From: Aliiroseovarius crassostreae
GTDB lineage: Bacteria > Pseudomonadota > Alphaproteobacteria > Rhodobacterales > Rhodobacteraceae
Assembly: GCF_001307765.1 (NCBI RefSeq)
Contig: NZ_LKBA01000004.1
Coordinates: 186,001-250,000, forward strand
Reading direction: 5' to 3'
Length of the DNA stretch: 64,000 bases
Part shown: positions 9,624-21,628 of the stretch, one piece after another
Numbering within the stretch: position 1 is the first letter of the stretch
Layout: the number at the start of each line of letters is the position of its first letter
Program-made: the position numbers and the translations under genes
The notes under the pieces: generated by a model
Databases searched by the model: none
What the model was told of the DNA's origin: nothing
The model's input: the letters and a program-made list of their open reading frames with translations, nothing else

Positions 9624-9822
9624 CTTACTGTCTCCTGTCAAAGGGGCCCGGATTCGGACCCGCAAAAAAGCTCTCGCCCCCCGGATAGCCATTTTGCAGT
9701 TGCAGCGCAATAAAAATGCGCACACATCACCGTATTCGAACAATTATAACGCGGCGATAGGGCGCATGACGCCCCCTTCCTGTTCCTGTAAGACGGGAGG
9801 CAAAGATTTTCTGGAGTTCAAG

Positions 9823-10590
9823 ATGGGTATTTTGGCAGAGCTGTCCCCCTGGGTCCTGTCCCTGGCAGTTTTCGTGACACTGGCGGCGGGGTTTGTGAAA
9901 GGTGCGGTCGGGTTCGCCATGCCGCTGATCATGATCTCGGGGCTGGCCACGGTGCTGCCGGCGGAAACCGCGCTGGCGGCGCTGATCCTGCCCACGGTGC
10001 TGACCAATGTGCAGCAAAGCCTACGTCAGGGGCCTGCCGCAGCCTGGGGCACGATCGGCAAGTTCAAGATCTTCCTGATCGCCTTTCTTGTCCTGATCGC
10101 CTTTTCCGCCCAATTGGTGCGGGTGCTGCCGCAAAACTGGCTGTTCATTGCAATTGGCGGGCCGATTGTCCTGTTTTGCCTGATGCAATTGCGGGGCTGG
10201 TCCCCCAACCTGAAGGCGGAAAACAGGCTGCGGGATGAAGGGATTGTCGGCGCGATAGCCGGGTTTATCGGCGGGTTGTCCGGGGTGTGGGGGCCGCCCA
10301 CCGTGGCGTATCTGACCGCCATTCACACCCCCAAGGCCGAGCAGATGCGTGTGCAGGGGGTGATCTACGGGGTTGGCGCTCTGGCCCTTCTGGTGGCACA
10401 TCTGAAATCAGGTGTGTTCAGTCTTCACACGGCTCCCCTTTCTGCCCTGATGCTGGTCCCGGCAGGGATTGGCATGGTGATTGGCGGGCGTTTTCACGAT
10501 GCGATGCCGCAAAAGACCTTCAAGCGGGTGACATTGGTGATTCTCACCGTGGCGGGGGTGAACCTGATCCGTAAGGGGCTGATGGGCTGA
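9823..10590 (+). CDS. TauE/SafE family sulfite/organosulfonate exporter-like permease
   Basis: A 255-residue membrane protein with about eight hydrophobic segments and the two repeated motifs of the family: GFVKGAVGFAMPLI near the N-terminus and GFIGGLSGVWGPP in the middle. Such permeases export sulfite or sulfoacetate or import small organic anions; the substrate is undetermined. The start is ATG 9823 with GGAG seven bases upstream. The frame stays open far upstream to 9493, but that part is antisense to the Mcd-like gene and carries no family similarity. Confidence 0.85.
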   Translation: MGILAELSPWVLSLAVFVTLAAGFVKGAVGFAMPLIMISGLATVLPAETALAALILPTVLTNVQQSLRQGPAAAWGTIGKFKIFLIAFLVLIAFSAQLVRVLPQNWLFIAIGGPIVLFCLMQLRGWSPNLKAENRLRDEGIVGAIAGFIGGLSGVWGPPTVAYLTAIHTPKAEQMRVQGVIYGVGALALLVAHLKSGVFSLHTAPLSALMLVPAGIGMVIGGRFHDAMPQKTFKRVTLVILTVAGVNLIRKGLMG

Positions 10591-10593
10591 CGC

Positions 10594-11436
10594 TTAGGTG
10601 TCGCCAAGGATCGCGGGCCACATTGCTGCATTGCGGCGGGCAAATATCGCCGTATGTCCCACCTGTTTCAGGCCGAAATCTGCGGGCCCGAGCACAACAT
10701 GTTCATGGGAGCAGGACGGATATCTCTGCGCCAGTTGGGCCACCACATGCGGCGGAACCGCGCCATCATCGCTGAGCGCCACCGTGCGCAGCGGGCAATT
10801 TGGACCTGTGGTCGGAATGGGGCCAAGCTCTGCCACGTCGAAACCGGGGGTGGTGCACCAGCGTTTCCATTGGCGAAAGACCGGGCCGGGAATGTCGCTG
10901 CCCAGGCCGGAAACCCGTCCGGGAAGGTATCCCCACATGGCCAGGGCCAGCGGCCCGACACCATACCAAAGGGCCCTCACCAGGGCCTGATACGGCCAGG
11001 GGTGATCGCGGGTGTGCACAGGTCCGGAACAGACCGCAATGATCCGGGAAATCTCGTCCGACCGGCTTTGGCGCGCGCTCATCAGGCCGCCAAGGGAATG
11101 TCCGATCACCCAGATCGGAGCGCCATGCGCCCGCGCCGACAGCCAGTCGCGGGCGGCTTGTTGATCCTCGATGCCCCAGTCCTGCATGGTTGCGGTGACG
11201 CGATGGATCGGCGTGCGCGCCGAGGCCCCAAAGCCGCGATAATCATATGTCAGACAACTTACCTGCTGCTCCTGTGCCAGCCAGTTGGCGAAATGCCGGT
11301 AGAAGGGATGCGGCACGCCGGTTGCCCCGTGCAGCACCGCCACGGCGTGGGGGCGGGACGCTTCGTGCCATGTGCCCTGCAACGCTGGTGAGCCGGGGAT
11401 CAGGACGGGCTGGCTGGTGTCGGTGAGATCGCGCAT
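10594..11436 (-). CDS. Alpha/beta hydrolase
   Basis: A 280-residue alpha/beta hydrolase with an oxyanion-hole segment VLHGATGVP, a strand and turn TYDYRGFGAS, the nucleophile elbow GHSLGG with Ser114, and a probable catalytic histidine in KQVGHTAIF near the C-terminus. Proteins of this type act as serine esterases or lipases in the cytosol; no substrate can be named. It lies head-to-tail after pckA on the minus strand with about 200 bases between, and is convergent with the exporter gene. Confidence 0.82.
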   Translation of the reverse strand: MRDLTDTSQPVLIPGSPALQGTWHEASRPHAVAVLHGATGVPHPFYRHFANWLAQEQQVSCLTYDYRGFGASARTPIHRVTATMQDWGIEDQQAARDWLSARAHGAPIWVIGHSLGGLMSARQSRSDEISRIIAVCSGPVHTRDHPWPYQALVRALWYGVGPLALAMWGYLPGRVSGLGSDIPGPVFRQWKRWCTTPGFDVAELGPIPTTGPNCPLRTVALSDDGAVPPHVVAQLAQRYPSCSHEHVVLGPADFGLKQVGHTAIFARRNAAMWPAILGDT

Positions 11437-11503
11437 GGGGACAGATCAGCGCAGGTTCTGCGGTTTGGTAAAGTCTGACCGCGCGTCAGGTCAGGCAACG
11501 TCA

Positions 11504-11530
11504 AGGCGTTTCGGGATAAACTTGAAACGC
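11504..11530. repeat. Fragment of the GCGTTTC two-hairpin repeat family
   Basis: AGGCGTTTCGGGATAAA is followed by CTTGAAACGC, an imperfect short hairpin with the same GCGTTTC/GAAACGC ends as the full elements at 21.6, 31.8 and 54.3 kb. Only one hairpin arm pair is present, so this looks like a decayed or half copy. Confidence 0.5.
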
Positions 11531-11568
11531 ATTAACCAGCGGTGCGGGCTGTAGGGAAGGGATCGCGA

Positions 11569-11609
11569 AACGAAAACCGCCCCACGTTGCACGGGGAACG
11601 CGGGGCGGT
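11569..11609 (-). terminator. Rho-independent terminator of pckA
   Basis: On the minus strand, directly after pckA, ACCGCCCCGCG and CGTGGGGCGGT form an 11-base stem with one mismatch, followed by TTTTCGTTT. The position and T-run fit termination of pckA. Confidence 0.8.
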
Positions 11610-11633
11610 GATTTTCAAATGATCTGCAGGGGG

Positions 11634-13232
<1,599 letters not shown>

Positions 13233-13641
13233 AGAATTCGCTCCTGTCGCCGGTCCAGAGATCCCCCGGCGTATCTGTTCCACATGTAAGCGCGTGGTCT
13301 GTCCTGACCCGATCCGCGGGCCGGGCCACGCGCGCCACCCTCATGTGAACGAGCGTGGTGTGGCGGCTATAGCATGGGGGAAATGAAAGGGAACAGGGCG
13401 CAATTGGCTCGTTAGCGCAACCAAACGCTTGTTTGCGCAAACTGTCGCAGAATTGCCCGCCAGGTCGCCTTCCGTAGGGTGAGACATATTCGCCATGTTT
13501 TTACACTTTCGCGGTTTTATTGATGCATGTGCGAAAGCCGATTCGCAGTTCTCTGTTGATTCTCAAGGCCGAAAACGGGATTATGGCAAGAATAAGACAA
13601 AGCAAAACAACATTCACGAGCAGCACAAGGAGACCTCTGTA
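13233..13641. promoter_or_regulatory. Divergent control region between pckA and chvI
   Basis: About 400 bases with no gene. The clearest structure is an interrupted palindrome at 13415-13438, GCGCAACCAAAC / GCTTGTTTGCGC, in which nine of twelve base pairs match. It sits roughly 180 bases upstream of pckA and 200 upstream of chvI and is a candidate binding site for a dimeric regulator. A good AAGGAG ribosome site for chvI ends at 13633. Confidence 0.55.
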
Positions 13642-14346
13642 ATGTCGAGGATCGCTCTTGTTGACGACGACCGTAATATTCTGACGTCGGTGTCGATCAC
13701 TCTTGAGGCGGAAGGCTTCGAGGTGGAAACCTATAATGATGGGCAATCCGCTTTGGATGCCTTTACCAAGCGCATGCCCGACATGGCCGTGCTGGATATC
13801 AAGATGCCTCGCATGGATGGGATGGATCTGCTGCAGCGCCTGCGCCAGAAAACCTCGACCCTGCCGGTCATTTTCCTGACATCCAAAGATGACGAGATTG
13901 ATGAGGTTCTTGGCCTGCGTATGGGGGCCGATGACTATGTGACCAAACCGTTTTCCCAACGTCTGCTGGTGGAACGCATCCGGGCGCTTCTGCGTCGTCA
14001 GGAAGTGCGGGCAAAGGATGATGAAGGGGATGTCGAGGAAAGCAAGATCCTCGAACGCGGTGAGCTGACCATGGATCCCTTGCGCCACGCGGTGACATGG
14101 AAGGGCAATGATGTCTCGCTGACCGTGACCGAGTTCCTGCTGCTGCAGGCGCTGGCCTCGCGTCCGGGCTTTGTGAAAAGCCGGGATCAGCTGATGGATG
14201 TGGCCTATGATGATCAGGTCTATGTGGATGACCGGACCATCGACAGCCATATCAAGCGCCTGCGCAAGAAAATGCGTATGGCAGACAAGGATTTTGCGGC
14301 GATCGAAACCCTCTACGGGATCGGCTACCGCTATAACGAGGAATAA
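13642..14346 (+). CDS. chvI: Response regulator ChvI
   Basis: A 234-residue OmpR-type response regulator. The receiver domain has the acidic pair in LVDDD, the phospho-acceptor Asp52 in [12 protein letters not shown], the Thr in FLTSKDDE and the conserved KPFS. A winged-helix DNA-binding domain covers the C-terminal 100 residues ([20 protein letters not shown], then [18 protein letters not shown]). In alphaproteobacteria ChvI controls envelope, acid-stress and carbon genes. The start is ATG 13642 with AAGGAG upstream; in-frame sequence before it has no similarity. chvG follows after 59 bases. Confidence 0.95.
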   Translation: MSRIALVDDDRNILTSVSITLEAEGFEVETYNDGQSALDAFTKRMPDMAVLDIKMPRMDGMDLLQRLRQKTSTLPVIFLTSKDDEIDEVLGLRMGADDYVTKPFSQRLLVERIRALLRRQEVRAKDDEGDVEESKILERGELTMDPLRHAVTWKGNDVSLTVTEFLLLQALASRPGFVKSRDQLMDVAYDDQVYVDDRTIDSHIKRLRKKMRMADKDFAAIETLYGIGYRYNEE

Positions 14347-14405
14347 ATCCCTGCCCGTGGGGCTGGGGTTGGACCAGGCGGACAGAACAGAGACTGGGGA
14401 AGAAT

Positions 14406-16097
14406 TTGCGCGATACCAAAGTGTCATCAGGCTCGGATGTGGTTATCGGTGAAGATTGGGTTGGCCCCCAGAACACCGTCGAAGCCGAGCTGCGCGATGG
14501 ACGGGCCAAGCGGGGATTGATTTCCATCAATCGTTCACCGCTTGCCCGCAAGATTATCATTTTCAACCTTCTGGGTCTGCTGGTGCTGGTGGCGGGGGTG
14601 CTCTATCTCAACCCGTTCCGCGACAGCCTTGTGCTGCAGCGCGAACGCGGTCTGGTGGTTGAGGCCGAGCTGATTGCCAATGTCTTCGAAGCGCAGATGC
14701 AAGAGGGCACAATCCTTTCAGCAGGGCTGGATGTCACCGGAACACTGGCTTCTCTCAGCCTACCCGAAGGTGTAGAAGCCTTTGTTTTTGATCGAGAAAA
14801 AAACCTGTTGGGAAATGTTGTCGGACAGGCCCGCATTGTGCCCGGCCCCGTGAACGGGCTTGCTTCAGGGCCCCGTTCAACCATTATCACCGATATGCTG
14901 AACAGTCTCTGGGACAGTGTTTCATCGGTTCTGGCAAGCGGGGAAAAATCCAAACCGCTCGATCGTGAGGCGCTGGTCCGGGCCCTGCTGGACAAATCCC
15001 TGACCGGGAGAACGCAGATTGCCCCGGGGGCAAAAAGTGATGTCGGGATGGTGTTTTCGGTTGCGGCCCCGATCCTGAAGGACGGGGTGACACTTGGCGC
15101 CGTTGCGGTTTCATCCGCAGATGGGGAACTTGATTTTCTGGTGCGCAGTGAGCGGGAGCAACTGCTGCAGATGTTTGTGATTGCCATTCTAGTTTCGATC
15201 GGGTTGAGCTTGGTTCTGGCCTCGACCATCGCCAACCCGCTGTCAGATCTGGCCACGGCCGCCGAGCTGGGGCGCGACAAGAATGCGCGTAAGGTCAATC
15301 CGGGCCGGGTGCGTATTCCGGACCTGTCCGGTCGCCCCGATGAAATCGGGCGGCTATCCGGTGCGCTGCGCGGCATGGTGGCGGCCCTTTATGACCGGAT
15401 CGATTCAAACGAACAATTTGCCGCTGATGTCGCCCATGAAATCAAGAACCCGCTTGCGTCTCTGCGCTCTGCCATCGGGACGCTTCGGGTGGCCAAAAAG
15501 GATGAGCACCGCGTCAAACTGCTGGATGTGATTGAGCATGATGTGCGTCGGCTGGACCGTCTGGTCAGTGACATCTCCAACGCTTCACGGCTGGACAGCG
15601 AGCTTGTGAAGGAAGAGGAAGAACCATTCAACCTTCTGAAAATGCTTGGGAACCTCACACAGTATCTCGGCGATGAAGCGGTTGATAAAGGGGTGGATTT
15701 CATTTCCGATCTGCCGCCGGAACCGATTGTGATCAATGGGCTTGAGGCGCGTCTGGCACAGGTTTTTGTCAATCTGATCACCAATGCGCTCAGCTTCTGT
15801 GAAGAAGGGGATGCGATCCGGGTGTGGGTCCGCAGGCGTGCCAACCGGGTGTTGGTTGTGGTCGAAGACACCGGTCCGGGTATTCCCGAACAGGCCCTGA
15901 CGAAAGTGTTCAAGCGGTTCTACTCCGAACGTCCGGAAAGCCAGTTTGGTAACAACTCAGGCCTTGGCCTGGCGATTTCCAAGCAGATTGTCGAGGCGCA
16001 TGGTGGGGTGATCTGGGCGGAAAACATTCGCCCAACCGATGCAGACATCACTTCTGAGCCCCTGGGTGCACGTTTTGTGGTCGGGCTTCCGGTGTGA
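14406..16097 (+). CDS. chvG: Sensor histidine kinase ChvG
   Basis: An inner-membrane histidine kinase of 563 residues: a cytosolic N-terminal tail, TM1 at about 50-68, a periplasmic stimulus-sensing domain to about 250, TM2 at 253-273, HAMP, the dimerisation/phospho-acceptor helix DVAHEIKNPLASL with His344, and an ATPase domain with NLITNAL, DTGPGIP and GLGLAISKQIVEAHGG. It phosphorylates ChvI. The start is taken as TTG 14406 with GGGGA five bases upstream, because no ATG occurs before conserved sequence; the exact start is less certain. It overlaps hprK by four bases. Confidence 0.93.
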   Translation: MRDTKVSSGSDVVIGEDWVGPQNTVEAELRDGRAKRGLISINRSPLARKIIIFNLLGLLVLVAGVLYLNPFRDSLVLQRERGLVVEAELIANVFEAQMQEGTILSAGLDVTGTLASLSLPEGVEAFVFDREKNLLGNVVGQARIVPGPVNGLASGPRSTIITDMLNSLWDSVSSVLASGEKSKPLDREALVRALLDKSLTGRTQIAPGAKSDVGMVFSVAAPILKDGVTLGAVAVSSADGELDFLVRSEREQLLQMFVIAILVSIGLSLVLASTIANPLSDLATAAELGRDKNARKVNPGRVRIPDLSGRPDEIGRLSGALRGMVAALYDRIDSNEQFAADVAHEIKNPLASLRSAIGTLRVAKKDEHRVKLLDVIEHDVRRLDRLVSDISNASRLDSELVKEEEEPFNLLKMLGNLTQYLGDEAVDKGVDFISDLPPEPIVINGLEARLAQVFVNLITNALSFCEEGDAIRVWVRRRANRVLVVVEDTGPGIPEQALTKVFKRFYSERPESQFGNNSGLGLAISKQIVEAHGGVIWAENIRPTDADITSEPLGARFVVGLPV

Positions 16098-16579
16098 GTG
16101 AGGCCGCCACGCAGGGTTCCCTGACTGGTGCGGTTCTGACCCCGGACGCGCGCGGCTATGTGCCCGCGACCACGGTTGCGATTGATGGCAGGGGGGTGAT
16201 GCTGATTGGCCCGTCCGGGAGCGGAAAATCCGCGCTGGCTCTTCAGCTTATTTCCTACGGGGCGATGCTGGTATCTGATGACCTGACCCGTGTTGCGGCC
16301 ACGCCGGGTGGACTTACGGCCCATGCCCCAGATCACATGGCAGGAAAGATGGAAGCGCGTGGGGTCGGACTGATCCGGGTGCCCCACGCAATCTCTGCCC
16401 CTTTGGCCTGGGTGGTGGACCTGTCCCGGACCGAAGATCAGCGCCTGCCGCCATCGCGCCCGGTCACAATCGTGGCAAAATACCCGCTTGCCACCCTTTG
16501 GCGGGTTGACGCGCCGCATTTTCCAAGTGCCTTATTTTACATGGTAAAACTCGGTGTCCATAATGAAGACGATGGTTGA
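16094..16579 (+). CDS. hprK: HPr kinase/phosphorylase, short alphaproteobacterial form
   Basis: HprK phosphorylates HPr on its regulatory serine and so tunes the nitrogen-type PTS. This 161-residue form lacks the N-terminal domain of Firmicute enzymes, as usual in alphaproteobacteria, and consists of the kinase core: P-loop GPSGSGKS (residues 39-46), LVSDD with the catalytic acidic pair, and [12 protein letters not shown]. The start is GTG 16094, overlapping the chvG stop. Its 3' end overlaps rapZ by 26 bases if GTG 16554 starts rapZ. Confidence 0.92.
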   Translation: MSEAATQGSLTGAVLTPDARGYVPATTVAIDGRGVMLIGPSGSGKSALALQLISYGAMLVSDDLTRVAATPGGLTAHAPDHMAGKMEARGVGLIRVPHAISAPLAWVVDLSRTEDQRLPPSRPVTIVAKYPLATLWRVDAPHFPSALFYMVKLGVHNEDDG

Positions 16580-17501
16580 CGCGACAGATCCTGCGCAACG
16601 CGATCCCAGCCCCCCCAGTGTTGTTCTGGTGACCGGCCCGTCGGGGGCAGGACGCAGCACGGCCGTGCGGGTTCTGGAGGATGTGGGGTATGAGGTGATC
16701 GACAACCTGCCGCTGTCCCTTGTGAACCGCGTTTTGACCGGCCCGGCGCTGACCCACCCGATTGCGCTTGGGGTGGATGCGCGCAACCGGGACTTCTCGA
16801 CCGAGATGATGGTTGACGTGATTGAAACGCTGCGCAGCGACCCACGTTATCACATGGAGCTGTTATATCTGGATTGCACCGATGACGTGCTGGTGCGCCG
16901 TTATTCCGAAACCCGTCGCAGGCACCCGCTTGCCCCTGCAGACACGCCGCTTGATGGCATTCGGGTTGAGAAGCGCCTGCTGGAACCGGTGCGCGGGCGG
17001 GCGGATGTCCTGATAGATACGGCAGACCTGTCGCCTCATGACCTCAAAGAGGAACTGCTTCGGTGGTTGTCTGTTTCGGGAACGGATCGGCTGGCGGTTT
17101 CTGTTCAATCTTTCAGCTATAAGCGGGGGGTGCCGCGCGGGCTGGACCTGGTCTTTGATGCGCGCTTCCTGCGCAACCCGCATTGGGATCCCGACTTGCG
17201 CGCCCTGACCGGGCAGGATGACCGCGTGCTGAACTATGTCGCGCAGGATGCGCGGTTTGCTCCGTTTTTCGACAAGATTTCGGATCTGGCAGAATTCCTG
17301 CTGCCAGCCTATGGCGAGGAGGGAAAAGCGCATCTGGCCATTGGTATTGGCTGCACCGGGGGAAAGCACCGCTCGGTCGCCCTGACGGAAAAGCTGGCAA
17401 AGGCACTTGCACATAAGGGCTGGCAGGTGTCAATTAGGCATCGGGAACTTGAGCGTCAGCCCACGGGGCAGGCGATGGACAATTTGGGGAAAGAGGCGTG
17501 A
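16554..17501 (+). CDS. rapZ: RNase adapter protein / GlmZ-type regulator RapZ (YvcJ family ATPase)
   Basis: RapZ-family proteins bind nucleotides and, in enterobacteria, guide RNase E to the glmS-regulating small RNA; the alphaproteobacterial role is less clear but tied to the PTS. The 315-residue protein shows the P-loop GPSGAGRST, the VDARNRDF block, [12 protein letters not shown] and the C-terminal [17 protein letters not shown]. Start choice is uncertain: GTG 16554 gives the listed form, while ATG 16563 and ATG 16572 are also in frame; none has a strong ribosome site, suggesting coupling to hprK. Confidence 0.93.
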   Translation: MSIMKTMVDATDPAQRDPSPPSVVLVTGPSGAGRSTAVRVLEDVGYEVIDNLPLSLVNRVLTGPALTHPIALGVDARNRDFSTEMMVDVIETLRSDPRYHMELLYLDCTDDVLVRRYSETRRRHPLAPADTPLDGIRVEKRLLEPVRGRADVLIDTADLSPHDLKEELLRWLSVSGTDRLAVSVQSFSYKRGVPRGLDLVFDARFLRNPHWDPDLRALTGQDDRVLNYVAQDARFAPFFDKISDLAEFLLPAYGEEGKAHLAIGIGCTGGKHRSVALTEKLAKALAHKGWQVSIRHRELERQPTGQAMDNLGKEA

Positions 17502-17899
17502 TCGGAATTGTGATCGTCGCACATGGTGGGTTGGCTGGCGAGTATCTGGCCGCGGTTGAACATGTGGTCGGCCAGCAGGATGGTGTGGCCGCCATTGCGA
17601 CAACGGCCGAGCTGGATCGAGCCGCAAAGCAGAATGAGATTTGCCTGGCGGCTGATCGGGTTGATCAGGGCGATGGCGTGGTTGTCGTCGTGGATATGTT
17701 CGGGGGGTCGCCTTCCAACCTCTCCCTGCCAGCCTGTTGCAAATCGGATCGGCGGATCCTTTATGGGGCTAACCTGCCGATGCTGGTGAAACTGGCAAAA
17801 TCGCGCCATTTGCCAGTCGAACGCGCAACGGAAATGGCCCTGACAGCAGGGCGCAAATATATTGATTGTATCAACGCGGGTCAGGGGACATCGACATGA
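17498..17899 (+). CDS. PTS mannose/fructose-type IIA component (EIIA-Man family)
   Basis: A 133-residue EIIA domain of the mannose family with the phospho-acceptor His9 in VAHGG and the conserved [13 protein letters not shown]. No IIB, IIC or IID genes are nearby, so this is a phosphoryl-relay protein of the regulatory nitrogen PTS rather than a sugar transporter part, as usual in alphaproteobacteria. It starts at GTG 17498 overlapping rapZ, and overlaps the HPr start by four bases. Confidence 0.92.
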   Translation: MIGIVIVAHGGLAGEYLAAVEHVVGQQDGVAAIATTAELDRAAKQNEICLAADRVDQGDGVVVVVDMFGGSPSNLSLPACCKSDRRILYGANLPMLVKLAKSRHLPVERATEMALTAGRKYIDCINAGQGTST

Positions 17900-18168
17900 G
17901 CAATAGCCGGGTTCTTGAGATCATCAACGTCAAGGGGCTGCATGCACGCGCCTCTGCGAAATTCGTTGAAACGGTTGAGGCGCATGATGCCCATGCGCGG
18001 GTTGAAAAGGATGGGCTTGAGGCCGAGGGAGACTCGATCATGGGGCTGTTGATGCTGGCCGCGTCTCAGGGCACCAGCATCCAGGTGGATACATCCGGAC
18101 CGGAAGCCGCCAAGCTGCTTGATGCGCTCGACACGCTTGTTGCGGACAAGTTTGGTGAGGGAATGTAA
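17896..18168 (+). CDS. Phosphocarrier protein HPr/NPr
   Basis: A 90-residue HPr. The active-site His16 lies in VKGLHARAS and the HprK-target serine (Ser47) in EGDSIMGLLML, so both regulatory sites are present. It passes phosphate from enzyme I (not in this window) to the EIIA encoded immediately upstream. ATG 17896 is used; upstream in-frame sequence belongs to the EIIA tail. It closes the chvI-chvG-hprK-rapZ-EIIA-HPr block. Confidence 0.93.
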   Translation: MSNSRVLEIINVKGLHARASAKFVETVEAHDAHARVEKDGLEAEGDSIMGLLMLAASQGTSIQVDTSGPEAAKLLDALDTLVADKFGEGM

Positions 18169-18212
18169 CAACGCATTTCTTCGGATGTGTTCAAAACCAA
18201 TGGTGATCCTGT

Positions 18213-19076
18213 TTGACCTCTGATCGAGACGCATATGACGATGACGGGGCGCAGGCCCATTATGACCGTCGCGGTCTGACATACGCAAATTCCTTCAACA
18301 ACCCGCTGCAGGCGGTGGCCATCCGGGCAATTGAATGGATGACCGGAAAGCTTGCGATCATCCGAATGGTGCGCAAGGTCGAAAAGCAGGGTGTTCCCAA
18401 AGGGCAGGCCTTCTGGCGCGCCTGCCTTGATGTGATGGGAATTGATGTTCAGACCCCTGTCGAGGAGCTCGCGCATATCCCGCTGGATGGGCCGGTTGTG
18501 GTGGTTGCCAATCACCCGCATGGGCTGGTGGATGGAATGGTGCTGGCCCAGCTGATTGGGCAACGGCGCGATGATTACCGCATTCTGACCCGGTCGGTTC
18601 TGGATGGGATTGACGAAGTCGCGTCGAGCTACATGATCCCGGTGCCTTTTCCCCACGATCCCGAAGCGCAACGCAAGATGGTGGAAATGCGCGCAAAAAC
18701 AATGGATTGGCTGAAAGAAGGTGGGCTGGTGACGCTGTTCCCTTCCGGTGTTGTCGCGTCCAGTGACACGCTCTGGGGGCCGCCGGTTGAACGGGACTGG
18801 AACGTGTTTACCGCCCAGTTGATCCGCCGGTCGGGGGCCAAGGTTGTGCCCATTTATTTCCCCGGTGCCAATTCGCGCTGGTACCAGATCGCCAACCGCC
18901 TGTCCCCGACGCTGCGCCAGGGGCTTTTGTTGCGCGAGATTGTCAAAAGCTGCAACAAGCCGCAGCGCCCGGTTGTCGGGCCTGTTCTGACCGAGGCGCA
19001 GATGGCCATGTTGTCTGAGGATCCGCGCGGCTTCATGTCCTGGTTGCGCGACCATACCCTGAACTTGAAACGCTGA
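18213..19076 (+). CDS. Lysophospholipid acyltransferase-like protein (PlsC superfamily)
   Basis: A 287-residue protein with the acyltransferase motif in the form NHPHGLVDG (about residues 90-98), a second block LFPSGVVASSD and a third VVPIYFPGANSRWYQ, the order seen in PlsC-type enzymes. It probably transfers an acyl chain in phospholipid or ornithine-lipid remodelling at the inner membrane; the acceptor is unknown. The start at TTG 18213 is inferred from the open frame. It lies 44 bases after HPr and may be read from the same transcript. Confidence 0.78.
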   Translation: MTSDRDAYDDDGAQAHYDRRGLTYANSFNNPLQAVAIRAIEWMTGKLAIIRMVRKVEKQGVPKGQAFWRACLDVMGIDVQTPVEELAHIPLDGPVVVVANHPHGLVDGMVLAQLIGQRRDDYRILTRSVLDGIDEVASSYMIPVPFPHDPEAQRKMVEMRAKTMDWLKEGGLVTLFPSGVVASSDTLWGPPVERDWNVFTAQLIRRSGAKVVPIYFPGANSRWYQIANRLSPTLRQGLLLREIVKSCNKPQRPVVGPVLTEAQMAMLSEDPRGFMSWLRDHTLNLKR

Positions 19077-19158
19077 CCGGACGTAGGGAAGTTAAGGGAA
19101 AAGTCAGACCTTCCCCCTAGTTAGGATGGTAAACTCTCGTTTCGGAGGCCGTCCAGAT

Positions 19159-21558
19159 ATGTCCGTGTTTGACTTTGGAAACCTGAAAGTTTCGCGTGCC
19201 ATTTTTCTCGTTCCCGTTGTCCCGTTGCTTGTGGCACTGGCGTTCTCTACCATCCTTGTTCTGGAAAAAGTGAATGAAGCAAGGCAGTTGGACAGGCTCA
19301 GTCAGCTGATTTCACCAATTGCGCTGATCACGCAGGCCGTGCATGAGCAGCAGAAAGAGCGTGGTGCGACATCCGTGTTTCTGTCCTCCGGTGGCAAGGA
19401 GTTCAAACAGGAGCTTGCAGATCAACGCCTAAAGACAGATTCGCGCCATGCTGAGATTCTGACCTTTGTGGCGCAAAATGATCTTGGCGCAATTGATGCT
19501 GCATTCTGGGACCAGCTTTCCGGCTATCAGGCATGGTTTCAGGATATCGCCTCGACACGTGAAAAGGTTGATCAGCTTGCGATCTCCGCCAAATCCGCCA
19601 TTGAGCTGTACACAAATCTCAACACCGACATGCTGGATCTGGTGCAGCGTGTTTCTCTGATCAGCGATGATAAACGCATAGCGGATGAGACCCTGGCGTT
19701 CGTGCATCTTCTCAAAGGCAAGGAAGCCGCCGGGATCGAGCGGGCGGTGGGCTCCGGTGGATTTGCCGCAGGTCACTTTGATATTGAGCGGGCGGGCCGG
19801 TTGAAGGGATTGATCGAAGCGCAAGCCGTCAATTTTGACAATTTCCGCTTCATGGCCACCCCCGCCGCTCTCGCGGCTTATGAAAAGATGCAGGGGTCCG
19901 AGGTGGTGCAAAAAGTGGAGCGGATGCGGAATATCGCCTTGGGGCAGGAGGGCGCAGGAAATCTGGGTGGTTTTACCGGAGGGGATTTCTTCAACCTCCA
20001 GACGGAACGTATCAATCAATTGAAAAACATTGAGAATTTGATCTCGGATGAGTTGCAGATTTTGATGGCGCAACAAAAGGGTGCCACAGATAAGCGCCTT
20101 ATCGTGCTTGCGCTGGCGTCGCTCGGGGCAATCGGCCTGGCGCTGATGATATCGGTCTATTTTGCGGGGCAGATCCGTCGTGGTTTCGGTCAGTTGGTCA
20201 TAACCGCCCGAGAACTCGCCGACGGAAATCTTGAAATTGAGTTTCCCCCTGTTCAGACAAATGAGTTTGGAGAGGTCATGGCCACGTTGGATGTGTTTCG
20301 ACACAACAGCATCGAACGTCGCGCTATGGCCATCCGTGAAGCAAAGGAACGCGAAGCACGTATTGAGATGCAGCGCCGCGAGCAGGAGCGAGAAGCGGAA
20401 CTGGCCCGTCAGGATGCAGAGCGTGAATGCCGGATTGCGCAGAAGCGTGAAGAGCAGTTGCAACGTGAAATGCAGGTCGCGGAGGAGATCGCGACCGTTG
20501 TCAACGCCTGTGCCTGGGGGAAGTTCGACCGGCGGCTGGATCCCTCGCAGATGGAGGGCGCTTTTGCCGAGATTGGGACCGGGCTGAACCGGGTGTGTGA
20601 TGTGACAGAAAAAGGTCTGAACCAGATCAGCCATGCGCTTGCGGCATTGGCAGGGGGGGACCTGACCTATCAAATGACTGGTGATTACGATGGTGTGTTT
20701 GCAGAAATTCAAGCGCAGGTAAACTCGTCCATTACCCGCCTCTCAGCCAGCTTTGCGCGGGTGCGGGACAGTGGATCGGTGATCAGCGGTTCTACTCAGG
20801 AAATCGCCGGTGCGACCCAGGACCTCGCCATTCGCACGGAACGTACTGCGGCGACGCTTGAAGAAACCACCTCTGCCATCAAAACTTTGTCGCAGTCGGT
20901 CACAGGCACGGCTGGTCTGGCAGCTGAGGTGAACGCCGCTGCGATGTCAGCCAATGATAAAGTCCGCTCCGGCAATGAGCTGGTGCAGTCGACGGTCTCT
21001 GCCATTCGCGAAATTCAAACCTCGTCCGGCGCGATAGGAGCGGCCATCAGGCTGATCGACGACATTACGTTCCAAACCAACCTTCTTGCATTGAATGCCG
21101 GTGTCGAAGCCGCCCGCGCAGGTGAAGCTGGTCGGGGATTTGCCGTTGTCGCGTCTGAGGTCCGTGATCTGGCTGCCCGGTCTTCCAGGGCGGCTGGAGA
21201 GATTTCCGAACTGGTAAAACGCAGTGAAGAAGAAGTGGACCGTGGTGTGGCAATGGTGGACCGGACCGGTGCTGCGCTTCAGTCTATTGCAGAAGCGGTC
21301 TCCGAGATTGTCGAGCGGATTGATGAAATTGCAAAATCAGCGGCGGATCAATCGGTGAGCATTCAAGAAATCACTGTTGCAGCAGAGCAGCTTGATCAGG
21401 TTACGCAGCAGAACGCGGCCATGTTCGAACAGGCAAGTTCCAGTGGCGTGTCACTGCGTATGGAATCCGAAAACCTGGATGGGATTATTGCCACATTCAG
21501 GATTGCGGAGCATTTTCAAAGCCAAAATGGGGGGCAGCAGCCCACCAAAGCAGCGTAA
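19159..21558 (+). CDS. Methyl-accepting chemotaxis protein with NIT sensor domain
   Basis: A 799-residue chemoreceptor. TM1 lies near residues 18-37, followed by a nitrate/nitrite-type helical sensor domain ([18 protein letters not shown] is its hallmark) to about 305, TM2 near 315-335, HAMP, a long charged coiled coil rich in Arg and Glu, and a signalling hairpin with [20 protein letters not shown]. It would report small ligands to CheA. ATG 19159 is preferred for the GGAGG at 19144-19148; ATG 19126 is in frame upstream. No che genes are adjacent. Confidence 0.9.
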   Translation: MSVFDFGNLKVSRAIFLVPVVPLLVALAFSTILVLEKVNEARQLDRLSQLISPIALITQAVHEQQKERGATSVFLSSGGKEFKQELADQRLKTDSRHAEILTFVAQNDLGAIDAAFWDQLSGYQAWFQDIASTREKVDQLAISAKSAIELYTNLNTDMLDLVQRVSLISDDKRIADETLAFVHLLKGKEAAGIERAVGSGGFAAGHFDIERAGRLKGLIEAQAVNFDNFRFMATPAALAAYEKMQGSEVVQKVERMRNIALGQEGAGNLGGFTGGDFFNLQTERINQLKNIENLISDELQILMAQQKGATDKRLIVLALASLGAIGLALMISVYFAGQIRRGFGQLVITARELADGNLEIEFPPVQTNEFGEVMATLDVFRHNSIERRAMAIREAKEREARIEMQRREQEREAELARQDAERECRIAQKREEQLQREMQVAEEIATVVNACAWGKFDRRLDPSQMEGAFAEIGTGLNRVCDVTEKGLNQISHALAALAGGDLTYQMTGDYDGVFAEIQAQVNSSITRLSASFARVRDSGSVISGSTQEIAGATQDLAIRTERTAATLEETTSAIKTLSQSVTGTAGLAAEVNAAAMSANDKVRSGNELVQSTVSAIREIQTSSGAIGAAIRLIDDITFQTNLLALNAGVEAARAGEAGRGFAVVASEVRDLAARSSRAAGEISELVKRSEEEVDRGVAMVDRTGAALQSIAEAVSEIVERIDEIAKSAADQSVSIQEITVAAEQLDQVTQQNAAMFEQASSSGVSLRMESENLDGIIATFRIAEHFQSQNGGQQPTKAA

Positions 21559-21628
21559 CCAGCAGGGCCCGCCCATTGGGTGTTGATGGGGCCTGATGTG
21601 TCGTTGTGTGGCTGTGCGCAATCCCCAC

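Noticed and set aside
9493-9822. N-terminal extension of the TauE/SafE gene back to 9493
   Set aside because: It is antisense to the Mcd-like gene start, is not hydrophobic or conserved, and a good ribosome site precedes ATG 9823.
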